A stretch of 64,000 bases of DNA, taken from the NCBI GenBank assembly GCA_026874595.1, contig CM049322.1:42704340-42768339 (forward strand). Reading direction: 5' to 3'. Position numbers and translations under genes: made by a program. Of this stretch, positions 45,257-56,956 are shown in pieces; position 1 is the first letter of the stretch; every line of letters starts with the position of its first letter. Under the pieces are notes generated by a model, which worked only from the letters and a program-made list of their open reading frames with translations, had not been told where the DNA came from and did no database searches. The DNA comes from Sipunculus nudus (taxonomy: Eukaryota; Annelida; Sipuncula; Golfingiida; Sipunculidae).

Positions 45257-47360
45257 ATGAACAAAGCTAACTTCAACTACTCTTTGAAAAACATTCCCAT
45301 CCCTAGTAATCTGTCCTATACCAAATCCCTGATAAGTAAAGTTGAAAGCCTACTTCGGAGAATGCGATGGAAGGCATTCCATTTCGAAAACCCTGGTCAA
45401 ACTTCAGATAAACAAAACTATGGATTCAAAACCACATATTCACCCCCTCATAGCGAACACCTCAGGGCATTTGAAAGTGATATCTACGAAATGGTCCGGA
45501 ACATTGAATTTCAGCACTCACACAATGCATTCCAGAAACAAATGGCCAATGACATCAAAACAATCAGACAATCTGACAATCTCCTAGTACAGGCAGATAA
45601 GACAACCAACCTGTACAGTATGCCGAAAGAACACTACAATAAACTTCTTACAGAAAACATCACTAAGACATACAAAAAAGCAGACAGAAATATCTGTAAA
45701 AATATCAATACAGAAGCCAAAGAAATAGCCGGTTCCCTTAACCTAGCAGACCGCATCGAAGTCATGGCCGAGCGCAATGCTTACATTACTTTGAAAGACC
45801 ACAAGGATAATTTTGAACAAAACCCCAAGTGCAGATTGATTAATCCAGCAAAATCTGAAATAGGTATCATTAGCAAAAAGCACTTGGAAAAAATTAATAG
45901 CCAACTGAGACTGAAAACCAAACTCAACCAGTGGCAAAATACCGGACAGGTAATATCTTGGTTCAAGAAATTGAAGCTGAAACAAAAATCTAAGTTCATA
46001 AAGTTTGATATTGTTGACTTTTACCCCTCGATCACAGAAGATCTTCTCATGACAGCCCTCAAATTTGCCAAAACCATGGTCTCCATTCCAGAGGATGTTA
46101 TCAAAACCATCCTGCACAGCAGGAAAAGCTTACTGTTTAGCAACGGTAACACCTGGGTGAAAAAAGATCACACTAGTTTTGACGTCACCATGGGCAGTTT
46201 TGATGGCGCTGAAGTATGCGAAATTGTTGGTTTATACATCCTAGATATGTTGAAAAAGGAATTTGGTGTAAATGCTCTAGGCCTGTATCGTGATGACGGT
46301 TTAGGTTGTTTCCCCAACATGTCTGGACCCAAAGCAGACAGCACCCGTAAGAAAATGATCAAACTCTTTTCCAATGTTGGGTTAAAGATAACCATTGAAA
46401 CTAACCTGACCTGCACAGATTTCTTAGACGTAACATTTGACCTCCAAAATGACATCTTCTACCCTTACAGAAAACCGAACAATGACCCTCTCTATATCCA
46501 CGCACAATCCAATCACCCCCCAGCTATCATTAGGCAGATACCTATGATGATCAGTAAACGTGTTTCTGACAACTCCTGCAATAAAGAGCTATTTATGAAA
46601 GCCAAACCCATGTATGATGAAGCTTTAGCGAAAAGCGGGTTCTCAGAAAGCTTAAAATATGTTGAACCAACAGTGAAAAGCAAGAGAAACAGGAAAAGGA
46701 AAATAATATGGTTTAATCCACCCTACAGCCGTCATGTAAAAACCAACATTGGCAGAAAATTCATGAAACTAGTTGAAAAAACACTTCCCTCAACATCACA
46801 GGTACCACAGGTTATTCAACAGGAACAATTTGAAAATTAGCTACAGCTGTCTACCCAACATGTCTAACCTGATCAGCAAACATAATATGAAGGTTCTAAA
46901 TTCTGACAATGCTGTGAATGCACCCCAAAAACAATGTAACTGCCGCAAAAAAGACGAATGTCCTATGAATGGTCAATGTCAGCTGAAATGCATTGTCTAT
47001 AAAGCAACAGTTAGAACAGACAATGACGTGAAACACTACATAGGGTGTACTGAAGGTGATTTCAAGACAAGATATAATAACCACAAGCAATCCTTTCGGA
47101 ACAGATCCCACGCTAAAAACACTGAACTGTCTAAACACATTTGGTCACTAAAAGACAACAATATCAATTACAAGCTCTCCTGGGAAATATCTGCCAAGGC
47201 AGCACCTTACTTCTGTGGGACTAGGAAGTGTGATCTCTGCTTGTCTGAAAAGCTACTTATAGCTACGGCCCCCCCTGGATCATTGTTGAACTCAAGAGCT
47301 GAAATTCTCTCCAAGTGCCGCCATCAAAACAAATTCACCCTGAAATATTTTAAAACCTAG
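45257..47360 (+). pseudogene. U12: PLE RT-endonuclease with +1 frameshift
   Basis: The A run at 46776-46781 has six As where intact units have five. This shifts the frame at codon 508 and ends translation at 46840 after 527 codons, so RT is complete but the Cys cluster and GIY-YIG nuclease are lost. The rest of the ORF is intact in the shifted frame to 47360. Private K266T. In effect an EN-minus RT, unless slippage on the A run restores the frame. Confidence 0.92.
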
Positions 47361-47956
47361 CATTCGTACTCATATTCAGCGTGCCCCCTTAACCCCCCCC
47401 CCCCCCACACGAGGATCCGCTGGGCGGACTGATTTGTTCAGGTGGTTGTTCTCTCACTGCTGGCTCGTGGAGTCCATTGGATGACAGGAAAGTTCTACTT
47501 TATCCTGGTCTAATGGGCTTTACGACCTTCAGCTAGGAGACTTGCACCACTTGGTATGGGTATAGTATATTTGCCTTTTATATTGTATATTTGCCTTGTA
47601 TATTGTGTATTTTCACAGTATATGTGTATTTTTATCATATCATATGTATACTACTGATATGTTCACCGCTTCCAAGGCCCTATTAGAAATCATTTCAATA
47701 TGCTGATTGAGCATCCTGGTTATATCTTTGTATTATATTTACTATTTACTACATTATATAACCTCTTTGCCCTGCCCTGTTATGTTCCAGTATCGCACGT
47801 GTACCCCGACCAATCCTATTGTGCACCCGAGAACAATAGGATCAGTGTCAGTCTTTCACATGCCCCCCCCCCCGACCCGAATCGCACAAAGCATAATCTC
47901 GTAATCTCGTAAAGTCTCGGCTTTTCAAACCACGACGTTAGCTTCATTCTAACCAC

Positions 47957-48004
47957 ATTCACCTGATGATCGGGTCGCATCCCGTGAAACAGTCTGTTGT
48001 GAAT
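47957..48004 (+). ncRNA. Hammerhead ribozyme, spacer S12
   Basis: Sequence unchanged; predicted cut 47998/47999. The host spacer 47361-48177 has poly-C tracts of 14 and 11. Confidence 0.9.
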
Positions 48005-48177
48005 TAACAGTGTTGTTTTTCTTCAGAGTTATACCGCTCTGGCCTAGCTTGTAGGCCATAGAGCACTTTACATCGGAGGGTAACACTACCTTCTACTCCA
48101 GCTCCAGCGACAGGTACGTTGTCGAGCACTCTTGTTAACCCACCCTGTCCAGAAATTCACCTTGTAACATCTACAGA

Positions 48178-50281
48178 ATGAACAAAGCTAACTTCAACTA
48201 CTCTTTGAAAAACATTCCCATCCCTAGTAATCTGTCCTATACCAAATCCCTGATAAGTAAAGTTGAAAGCCTACTTCGGAGAATGCGATGGAAGGCATTC
48301 CATTTCGAAAACCCTGGTCAAACTTCAGATAAACAAAACTATGGATTCAAAACCACATATTCACCCCCTCATAGCGAACACCTCAGGGCATTTGAAAGTG
48401 ATATCTACGAAATGGTCCGGAACATTGAATTTCAGCACTCACACAATGCATTCCAGAAACAAATGGCCAATGACATCAAAACAATCAGACAATCTGACAA
48501 TCTCCTAGTACAGGCAGATAAGACAACCAACCTGTACAGTATGCCGAAAGAACACTACAATAAACTTCTTACAGAAAACATCACTAAGACATACAAAAAA
48601 GCAGACAGAAATATCTGTAAAAATATCAATACAGAAGCCAAAGAAATAGCCGGTTCCCTTAACCTAGCAGACCGCATCGAAGTCATGGCCGAGCGCAATG
48701 CTTACATTACTTTGAAAGACCACAAGGATAATTTTGAACAAAACCCCAAGTGCAGATTGATTAATCCAGCAAAATCTGAAATAGGTATCATTAGCAAAAA
48801 GCACTTGGAAAAAATTAATAGCCAACTGAGACTGAAAACCAAACTCAACCAGTGGCAAAATACCGGACAGGTAATATCTTGGTTCAAGAAATTGAAGCTG
48901 AAACAAAAATCTAAGTTCATAAAGTTTGATATTGTTGACTTTTACCCCTCGATCACAGAAGATCTTCTCATGAAAGCCCTCAAATTTGCCAAAACCATGG
49001 TCTCCATTCCAGAGGATGTTATCAAAACCATCCTGCACAGCAGGAAAAGCTTACTGTTTAGCAACGGTAACACCTGGGTGAAAAAAGATCACACTAGTTT
49101 TGACGTCACCATGGGCAGTTTTGATGGCGCTGAAGTATGCGAAATTGTTGGTTTATACATCCTAGATATGTTGAAAAAGGAATTTGGTGTAAATGCTCTA
49201 GGCCTGTATCGTGATGACGGTTTAGGTTGTTTCCCCAACATGTCTGGACCCAAAGCAGACAGCACCCGTAAGAAAATGATCAAACTCTTTTCCAATGTTG
49301 GGTTAAAGATAACCATTGAAACTAACCTGACCTGCACAGATTTCTTAGACGTAACATTTGACCTCCAAAATGACATCTTCTACCCTTACAGAAAACCGAA
49401 CAATGACCCTCTCTATATCCACGCACAATCCAATCACCCCCCAGCTATCATTAGGCAGATACCTATGATGATCAGTAAACGTGTTTCTGACAACTCCTGC
49501 AATAAAGAGCTATTTATGAAAGCCAAACCCATGTATGATGAAGCTTTAGCGAAAAGCGGGTTCTCAGAAAGCTTAAAATATGTTGAACCAACAGTGAAAA
49601 GCAAGAGAAACAGGAAAAGGAAAATAATATGGTTTAATCCACCCTACAGCCGTCATGTAAAAACCAACATTGGCAGAAAATTCATGAAACTAGTTGAAAA
49701 AACACTTCCCTCAACATCACAGGTACCACAGGTTATTCAACAGGAACAATTTGAAAATTAGCTACAGCTGTCTACCCAACATGTCTAACCTGATCAGCAA
49801 ACATAATATGAAGGTTCTAAATTCTGACAATGCTGTGAATGCACCCCAAAAACAATGTAACTGCCGCAAAAAAGACGAATGTCCTATGAATGGTCAATGT
49901 CAGCTGAAATGCATTGTCTATAAAGCAACAGTTAGAACAGACAATGACGTGAAACACTACATAGGGTGTACTGAAGGTGATTTCAAGACAAGATATAATA
50001 ACCACAAGCAATCCTTTCGGAACAGATCCCACGCTAAAAACACTGAACTGTCTAAACACATTTGGTCACTAAAAGACAACAATATCAATTACAAGCTCTC
50101 CTGGGAAATATCTGCCAAGGCAGCACCTTACTTCTGTGGAACTAGGAAGTGTGATCTCTGCTTGTCTGAAAAGCTACTTATAGCTACGGCCCCCCCTGGA
50201 TCATTGTTGAACTCAAGAGCTGAAATTCTCTCCAAGTGCCGCCATCAAAACAAATTCACCCTGAAATATTTTAAAACCTAG
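48178..50281 (+). pseudogene. U13: PLE RT-endonuclease with the same +1 frameshift
   Basis: Six As at 49697-49702 give the same shift as in U12; the first frame stops at 49761 after 527 codons and the nuclease part remains open in the other frame. It lacks K266T of U12, and has a silent G-to-A in the Gly codon after FC (TTCTGTGGA). Sharing the frameshift with its neighbour shows that the pair arose by duplication after the lesion. Confidence 0.92.
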
Positions 50282-50882
50282 CATTCGTACTCATATTCAG
50301 CGTGCCCCCTTAACCCCCCCCCCCCCCCCACACGAGGATCCGCTGGGCGGACTGATTTGTTCAGGTGGTTGTTCTCTCACTGCTGGCTCGTGGAGTCCAT
50401 TGGATGACAGGAAAGTTCTACTTTATCCTGGTCTAATGGGCTTTACGACCTTCAGCTAGGAGACTTGCACCACTTGGTATGGGTATAGTATATTTGCCTT
50501 TTATATTGTATATTTGCCTTGTATATTGTGTATTTTCACAGTATATGTGTATTTTTATCATATCATATGTATACTACTGATATGTTCACCGCTTCCAAGG
50601 CCCTATTAGAAATCATTTCAATATGCTGATTGAGCATCCTGGTTATATCTTTGTATTATATTTACTATTTACTACATTATATAACCTCTTTGCCCTGCCC
50701 TGTTATGTTCCAGTATCGCACGTGTACCCCGACCAATCCTATTGTGCACCCGAGAACAATAGGATCAGTGTCAGTCTTTCACATGCCCCCCCCCCCCCCG
50801 ACCCGAATCGCACAAAGCATAATCTCGTAATCTCGTAAAGTCTCGGCTTTTCAAACCACGACGTTAGCTTCATTCTAACCAC

Positions 50883-50930
50883 ATTCACCTGATGATCGGG
50901 TCGCATCCCGTGAAACAGTCTGTTGTGAAT
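50883..50930 (+). ncRNA. Hammerhead ribozyme, spacer S13
   Basis: Sequence unchanged; predicted cut 50924/50925. The host spacer 50282-51103 has poly-C tracts of 16 and 14. Confidence 0.9.
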
Positions 50931-51103
50931 TAACAGTGTTGTTTTTCTTCAGAGTTATACCGCTCTGGCCTAGCTTGTAGGCCATAGAGCACTTTACATC
51001 GGAGGGTAACACTACCTTCTACTCCAGCTCCAGCGACAGGTACGTTGTCGAGCACTCTTGTTAACCCACCCTGTCCAGAAATTCACCTTGTAACATCTAC
51101 AGA

Positions 51104-53206
51104 ATGAACAAAGCTAACTTCAACTACTCTTTGAAAAACATTCCCATCCCTAGTAATCTGTCCTATACCAAATCCCTGATAAGTAAAGTTGAAAGCCTAC
51201 TTCGGAGAATGCGATGGAAGGCATTCCATTTCGAAAACCCTGGTCAAACTTCAGATAAACAAAACTATGGATTCAAAACCACATATTCACCCCCTCATAG
51301 CGAACACCTCAGGGCATTTGAAAGTGATATCTACGAAATGGTCCGGAACATTGAATTTCAGCACTCACACAATGCATTCCAGAAACAAATGGCCAATGAC
51401 ATCAAAACAATCAGACAATCTGACAATCTCCTAGTACAGGCAGATAAGACAACCAACCTGTACAGTATGCCGAAAGAACACCACAATAAACTTCTTACAG
51501 AAAACATCACTAAGACATACAAAAAAGCAGACAGAAATATCTGTAAAAATATCAATACAGAAGCCAAAGAAATAGCCGGTTCCCTTAACCTAGCAGACCG
51601 CATCGAAGTCATGGCCGAGCGCAATGCTTACATTACTTTGAAAGACCACAAGGATAATTTTGAACAAAACCCCAAGTGCAGATTGATTAATCCAGCAAAA
51701 TCTGAAATAGGTATCATTAGCAAAAAGCACTTGGAAAAAATTAATAGCCAACTGAGACTGAAAACCAAACTCAACCAGTGGCAAAATACCGGACAGGTAA
51801 TATCTTGGTTCAAGAAATTGAAGCTGAAACAAAAATCTAAGTTCATAAAGTTTGATATTGTTGACTTTTACCCCTCGATCACAGAAGATCTTCTCATGAA
51901 AGCCCTCAAATTTGCCAAAACCATGGTCTCCATTCCAGAGGATGTTATCAAAACCATCCTGCACAGCAGGAAAAGCTTACTGTTTAGCAACGGTAACACC
52001 TGGGTGAAAAAAGATCACACTAGTTTTGACGTCACCATGGGCAGTTTTGATGGCGCTGAAGTATGCGAAATTGTTGGTTTATACATCCTAGATATGTTGA
52101 AAAAGGAATTTGGTGTAAATGCTCTAGGCCTGTATCGTGATGACGGTTTAGGTTGTTTCCCCAACATGTCTGGACCCAAAGCAGACAGCACCCGTAAGAA
52201 AATGATCAAACTCTTTTCCAATGTTGGGTTAAAGATAACCATTGAAACTAACCTGACCTGCACAGATTTCTTAGACGTAACATTTGACCTCCAAAATGAC
52301 ATCTTCTACCCTTACAGAAAACCGAACAATGACCCTCTCTATATCCACGCACAATCCAATCACCCCCCAGCTATCATTAGGCAGATACCTATGATGATCA
52401 GTAAACGTGTTTCTGACAACTCCTGCAATAAAGAGCTATTTATGAAAGCCAAACCCATGTATGATGAAGCTTTAGCGAAAAGCGGGTTCTCAGAAAGCTT
52501 AAAATATGTTGAACCAACAGTGAAAAGCAAGAGAAACAGGAAAAGGAAAATAATATGGTTTAATCCACCCTACAGCCGTCATGTAAAAACCAACATTGGC
52601 AGAAAATTCATGAAACTAGTTGAAAAACACTTCCCTCAACATCACAGGTACCACAGGTTATTCAACAGGAACAATTTGAAAATTAGCTACAGCTGTCTAC
52701 CCAACATGTCTAACCTGATCAGCAAACATAATATGAAGGTTCTAAATTCTGACAATGCTGTGAATGCACCCCAAAAACAATGTAACTGCCGTAAAAAAGA
52801 CGAATGTCCTATGAATGGTCAATGTCAGCTGAAATGCATTGTCTATAAAGCAACAGTTAGAACAGACAATGACGTGAAACACTACATAGGGTGTACTGAA
52901 GGTGATTTCAAGACAAGATATAATAACCACAAGCAATCCTTTCGGAACAGATCCCACGCTAAAAACACTGAACTGTCTAAACACATTTGGTCACTAAAAG
53001 ACAACAATATCAATTACAAGCTCTCCTGGGAAATATCTGCCAAGGCAGCACCTTACTTCTGTGGGACTAGGAAGTGTGATCTCTGCTTGTCTGAAAAGCT
53101 ACTTATAGCTACGGCCCCCCCTGGATCATTGTTGAACTCAAGAGCTGAAATTCTCTCCAAGTGCCGCCATCAAAACAAATTCACCCTGAAATATTTTAAA
53201 ACCTAG
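51104..53206 (+). CDS. U14: PLE RT-endonuclease, intact 700 aa
   Basis: Open, with K26I and a private Y127H at the Tyr after the DKT motif; the same residue is Phe in U3, U4, U16 and U17. Its downstream spacer has CAGTATATTTG (others CAGTATATGTG), shared with the spacers after U3 and U16. Confidence 0.94.
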   Translation: MNKANFNYSLKNIPIPSNLSYTKSLISKVESLLRRMRWKAFHFENPGQTSDKQNYGFKTTYSPPHSEHLRAFESDIYEMVRNIEFQHSHNAFQKQMANDIKTIRQSDNLLVQADKTTNLYSMPKEHHNKLLTENITKTYKKADRNICKNINTEAKEIAGSLNLADRIEVMAERNAYITLKDHKDNFEQNPKCRLINPAKSEIGIISKKHLEKINSQLRLKTKLNQWQNTGQVISWFKKLKLKQKSKFIKFDIVDFYPSITEDLLMKALKFAKTMVSIPEDVIKTILHSRKSLLFSNGNTWVKKDHTSFDVTMGSFDGAEVCEIVGLYILDMLKKEFGVNALGLYRDDGLGCFPNMSGPKADSTRKKMIKLFSNVGLKITIETNLTCTDFLDVTFDLQNDIFYPYRKPNNDPLYIHAQSNHPPAIIRQIPMMISKRVSDNSCNKELFMKAKPMYDEALAKSGFSESLKYVEPTVKSKRNRKRKIIWFNPPYSRHVKTNIGRKFMKLVEKHFPQHHRYHRLFNRNNLKISYSCLPNMSNLISKHNMKVLNSDNAVNAPQKQCNCRKKDECPMNGQCQLKCIVYKATVRTDNDVKHYIGCTEGDFKTRYNNHKQSFRNRSHAKNTELSKHIWSLKDNNINYKLSWEISAKAAPYFCGTRKCDLCLSEKLLIATAPPGSLLNSRAEILSKCRHQNKFTLKYFKT

Positions 53207-53809
53207 CATTCGTACTCATATTCAGCGTGCCCCCTTAACCCCCCCCCCCCCCCCACACGAGGATCCGCTGGGCGGACTGATTTGTTCAGGTGGTTGTTCT
53301 CTCACTGCTGGCTCGTGGAGTCCATTGGATGACAGGAAAGTTCTACTTTATCCTGGTCTAATGGGCTTTACGACCTTCAGCTAGGAGACTTGCACCACTT
53401 GGTATGGGTATAGTATATTTGCCTTTTATATTGTATATTTGCCTTGTATATTGTGTATTTTCACAGTATATTTGTATTTTTATCATATCATATGTATACT
53501 ACTGATATGTTCACCGCTTCCAAGGCCCTATTAGAAATCATTTCAATATGCTGATTGAGCATCCTGGTTATATCTTTGTATTATATTTACTATTTACTAC
53601 ATTATATAACCTCTTTGCCCTGCCCTGTTATGTTCCAGTATCGCACGTGTACCCCGACCAATCCTATTGTGCACCCGAGAACAATAGGATCAGTGTCAGT
53701 CTTTCACATGCCCCCCCCCCCCCCCCGACCCGAATCGCACAAAGCATAATCTCGTAATCTCGTAAAGTCTCGGCTTTTCAAACCACGACGTTAGCTTCAT
53801 TCTAACCAC

Positions 53810-53857
53810 ATTCACCTGATGATCGGGTCGCATCCCGTGAAACAGTCTGTTGTGAAT
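53810..53857 (+). ncRNA. Hammerhead ribozyme, spacer S14
   Basis: Sequence unchanged; predicted cut 53851/53852. The host spacer 53207-54030 has poly-C tracts of 16 and 16 and the GTCGACC leader variant. Confidence 0.9.
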
Positions 53858-54030
53858 TAACAGTGTTGTTTTTCTTCAGAGTTATACCGCTCTGGCCTAG
53901 CTTGTAGGCCATAGAGCACTTTACATCGGAGGGTAACACTACCTTCTACTCCAGCTCCAGCGACAGGTACGTTGTCGACCACTCTTGTTAACCCACCCTG
54001 TCCAGAAATTCACCTTGTAACATCTACAGA

Positions 54031-56133
54031 ATGAACAAAGCTAACTTCAACTACTCTTTGAAAAACATTCCCATCCCTAGTAATCTGTCCTATACCAAAT
54101 CCCTGATAAGTAAAGTTGAAAGCCTACTTCGGAGAATGCGATGGAAGGCATTCCATTTCGAAAACCCTGGTCAAACTTCAGATAAACAAAACTATGGATT
54201 CAAAACCACATATTCACCCCCTCATAGCGAACACCTCAGGGCATTTGAAAGTGATATCTACGAAATGGTCCGGTACATTGAATTTCAGCACTCACACAAT
54301 GCATTCCAGAAACAAATGGCCAATGACATCAAAACAATCAGACAATCTGACAATCTCCTAGTACAGGCAGATAAGACAACCAACCTGTACAGTATGCCGA
54401 AAGAACACTACAATAAACTTCTTACAGAAAACATCACTAAGACATACAAAAAAGCAGACAGAAATATCTGTAAAAATATCAATACAGAAGCCAAAGAAAT
54501 AGCCGGTTCCCTTAACCTAGCAGACCGCATCGAAGTCATGGCCGAGCGCAATGCTTACATTACTTTGAAAGACCACAAGGATAATTTTGAACAAAACCCC
54601 AAGTGCAGATTGATTAATCCAGCAAAATCTGAAATAGGTATCATTAGCAAAAAGCACTTGGAAAAAATTAATAGCCAACTGAGACTGAAAACCAAACTCA
54701 ACCAGTGGCAAAATACCGGACAGGTAATATCTTGGTTCAAGAAATTGAAGCTGAAACAAAAATCTAAGTTCATAAAGTTTGATATTGTTGACTTTTACCC
54801 CTCGATCACAGAAGATCTTCTCATGAAAGCCCTCAAATTTGCCAAAACCATGGTCTCCATTCCAGAGGATGTTATCAAAACCATCCTGCACAGCAGGAAA
54901 AGCTTACTGTTTAGCAACGGTAACACCTGGGTGAAAAAAGATCACACTAGTTTTGACGTCACCATGGGCAGTTTTGATGGCGCTGAAGTATGCGAAATTG
55001 TTGGTTTATACATCCTAGATATGTTGAAAAAGGAATTTGGTGTAAATGCTCTAGGCCTGTATCGTGATGACGGTTTAGGTTGTTTCCCCAACATGTCTGG
55101 ACCCAAAGCAGACAGCACCCGTAAGAAAATGATCAAACTCTTTTCCAATGTTGGGTTAAAGATAACCATTGAAACTAACCTGACCTGCACAGATTTCTTA
55201 GACGTAACATTTGACCTCCAAAATGACATCTTCTACCCTTACAGAAAACCGAACAATGACCCTCTCTATATCCACGCACAATCCAATCACCCCCCAGCTA
55301 TCATTAGGCAGATACCTATGATGATCAGTAAACGTGTTTCTGACAACTCCTGCAATAAAGAGCTATTTATGAAAGCCAAACCCATGTATGATGAAGCTTT
55401 AGCGAAAAGCGGGTTCTCAGAAAGCTTAAAATATGTTGAACCAACAGTGAAAAGCAAGAGAAACAGGAAAAGGAAAATAATATGGTTTAATCCACCCTAC
55501 AGCCGTCATGTAAAAACCAACATTGGCAGAAAATTCATGAAACTAGTTGAAAAACACTTCCCTCAACATCACAGGTACCACAGGTTATTCAACAGGAACA
55601 ATTTGAAAATTAGCTACAGCTGTCTACCCAACATGTCTAACCTGATCAGCAAACATAATATGAAGGTTCTAAATTCTGACAATGCTGTGAATGCACCCCA
55701 AAAACAATGTAACTGCCGTAAAAAAGACGAATGTCCTATGAATGGTCAATGTCAGCTGAAATGCATTGTCTATAAAGCAACAGTTAGAACAGACAATGAC
55801 GTGAAACACTACATAGGGTGTACTGAAGGTGATTTCAAGACAAGATATAATAACCACAAGCAATCCTTTCGGAACAGATCCCACGCTAAAAACACTGAAC
55901 TGTCTAAACACATTTGGTCACTAAAAGACAACAATATCAATTACAAGCTCTCCTGGGAAATATCTGCCAAGGCAGCACCTTACTTCTGTGGGACTAGGAA
56001 GTGTGATCTCTGCTTGTCTGAAAAGCTACTTATAGCTACGGCCCCCCCTGGATCATTGTTGAACTCAAGAGCTGAAATTCTCTCCAAGTGCCGCCATCAA
56101 AACAAATTCACCCTGAAATATTTTAAAACCTAG
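54031..56133 (+). CDS. U15: PLE RT-endonuclease, intact 700 aa
   Basis: Open, with K26I and a private N82Y. It sits 38,029 bp from U2 but does not share U2's K26, which places the left edge of the large duplicated block downstream of this region. Confidence 0.94.
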   Translation: MNKANFNYSLKNIPIPSNLSYTKSLISKVESLLRRMRWKAFHFENPGQTSDKQNYGFKTTYSPPHSEHLRAFESDIYEMVRYIEFQHSHNAFQKQMANDIKTIRQSDNLLVQADKTTNLYSMPKEHYNKLLTENITKTYKKADRNICKNINTEAKEIAGSLNLADRIEVMAERNAYITLKDHKDNFEQNPKCRLINPAKSEIGIISKKHLEKINSQLRLKTKLNQWQNTGQVISWFKKLKLKQKSKFIKFDIVDFYPSITEDLLMKALKFAKTMVSIPEDVIKTILHSRKSLLFSNGNTWVKKDHTSFDVTMGSFDGAEVCEIVGLYILDMLKKEFGVNALGLYRDDGLGCFPNMSGPKADSTRKKMIKLFSNVGLKITIETNLTCTDFLDVTFDLQNDIFYPYRKPNNDPLYIHAQSNHPPAIIRQIPMMISKRVSDNSCNKELFMKAKPMYDEALAKSGFSESLKYVEPTVKSKRNRKRKIIWFNPPYSRHVKTNIGRKFMKLVEKHFPQHHRYHRLFNRNNLKISYSCLPNMSNLISKHNMKVLNSDNAVNAPQKQCNCRKKDECPMNGQCQLKCIVYKATVRTDNDVKHYIGCTEGDFKTRYNNHKQSFRNRSHAKNTELSKHIWSLKDNNINYKLSWEISAKAAPYFCGTRKCDLCLSEKLLIATAPPGSLLNSRAEILSKCRHQNKFTLKYFKT

Positions 56134-56735
56134 CATTCGTACTCATATTCAGCGTGCCCCCTTAACCCCCCCCCCCCCCCCACACGAGGATCCGCTGGGC
56201 GGACTGATTTGTTCAGGTGGTTGTTCTCTCACTGCTGGCTCGTGGAGTCCATTGGATGACAGGAAAGTTCTACTTTATCCTGGTCTAATGGGCTTTACGA
56301 CCTTCAGCTAGGAGACTTGCACCACTTGGTATGGGTATAGTATATTTGCCTTTTATATTGTATATTTGCCTTGTATATTGTGTATTTTCACAGTATATGT
56401 GTATTTTTATCATATCATATGTATACTACTGATATGTTCACCGCTTCCAAGGCCCTATTAGAAATCATTTCAATATGCTGATTGAGCATCCTGGTTATAT
56501 CTTTGTATTATATTTACTATTTACTACATTATATAACCTCTTTGCCCTGCCCTGTTATGTTCCAGTATCGCACGTGTACCCCGACCAATCCTATTGTGCA
56601 CCCGAGAACAATAGGATCAGTGTCAGTCTTTCACATGCCCCCCCCCCCCCCCGACCCGAATCGCACAAAGCATAATCTCGTAATCTCGTAAAGTCTCGGC
56701 TTTTCAAACCACGACGTTAGCTTCATTCTAACCAC

Positions 56736-56783
56736 ATTCACCTGATGATCGGGTCGCATCCCGTGAAACAGTCTGTTGTGAAT
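56736..56783 (+). ncRNA. Hammerhead ribozyme, spacer S15
   Basis: Sequence unchanged; predicted cut 56777/56778. The host spacer 56134-56956 has poly-C tracts of 16 and 15 and the GTCGACC variant, as in S2 (which has 17 and 14). Confidence 0.9.
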
Positions 56784-56956
56784 TAACAGTGTTGTTTTTC
56801 TTCAGAGTTATACCGCTCTGGCCTAGCTTGTAGGCCATAGAGCACTTTACATCGGAGGGTAACACTACCTTCTACTCCAGCTCCAGCGACAGGTACGTTG
56901 TCGACCACTCTTGTTAACCCACCCTGTCCAGAAATTCACCTTGTAACATCTACAGA

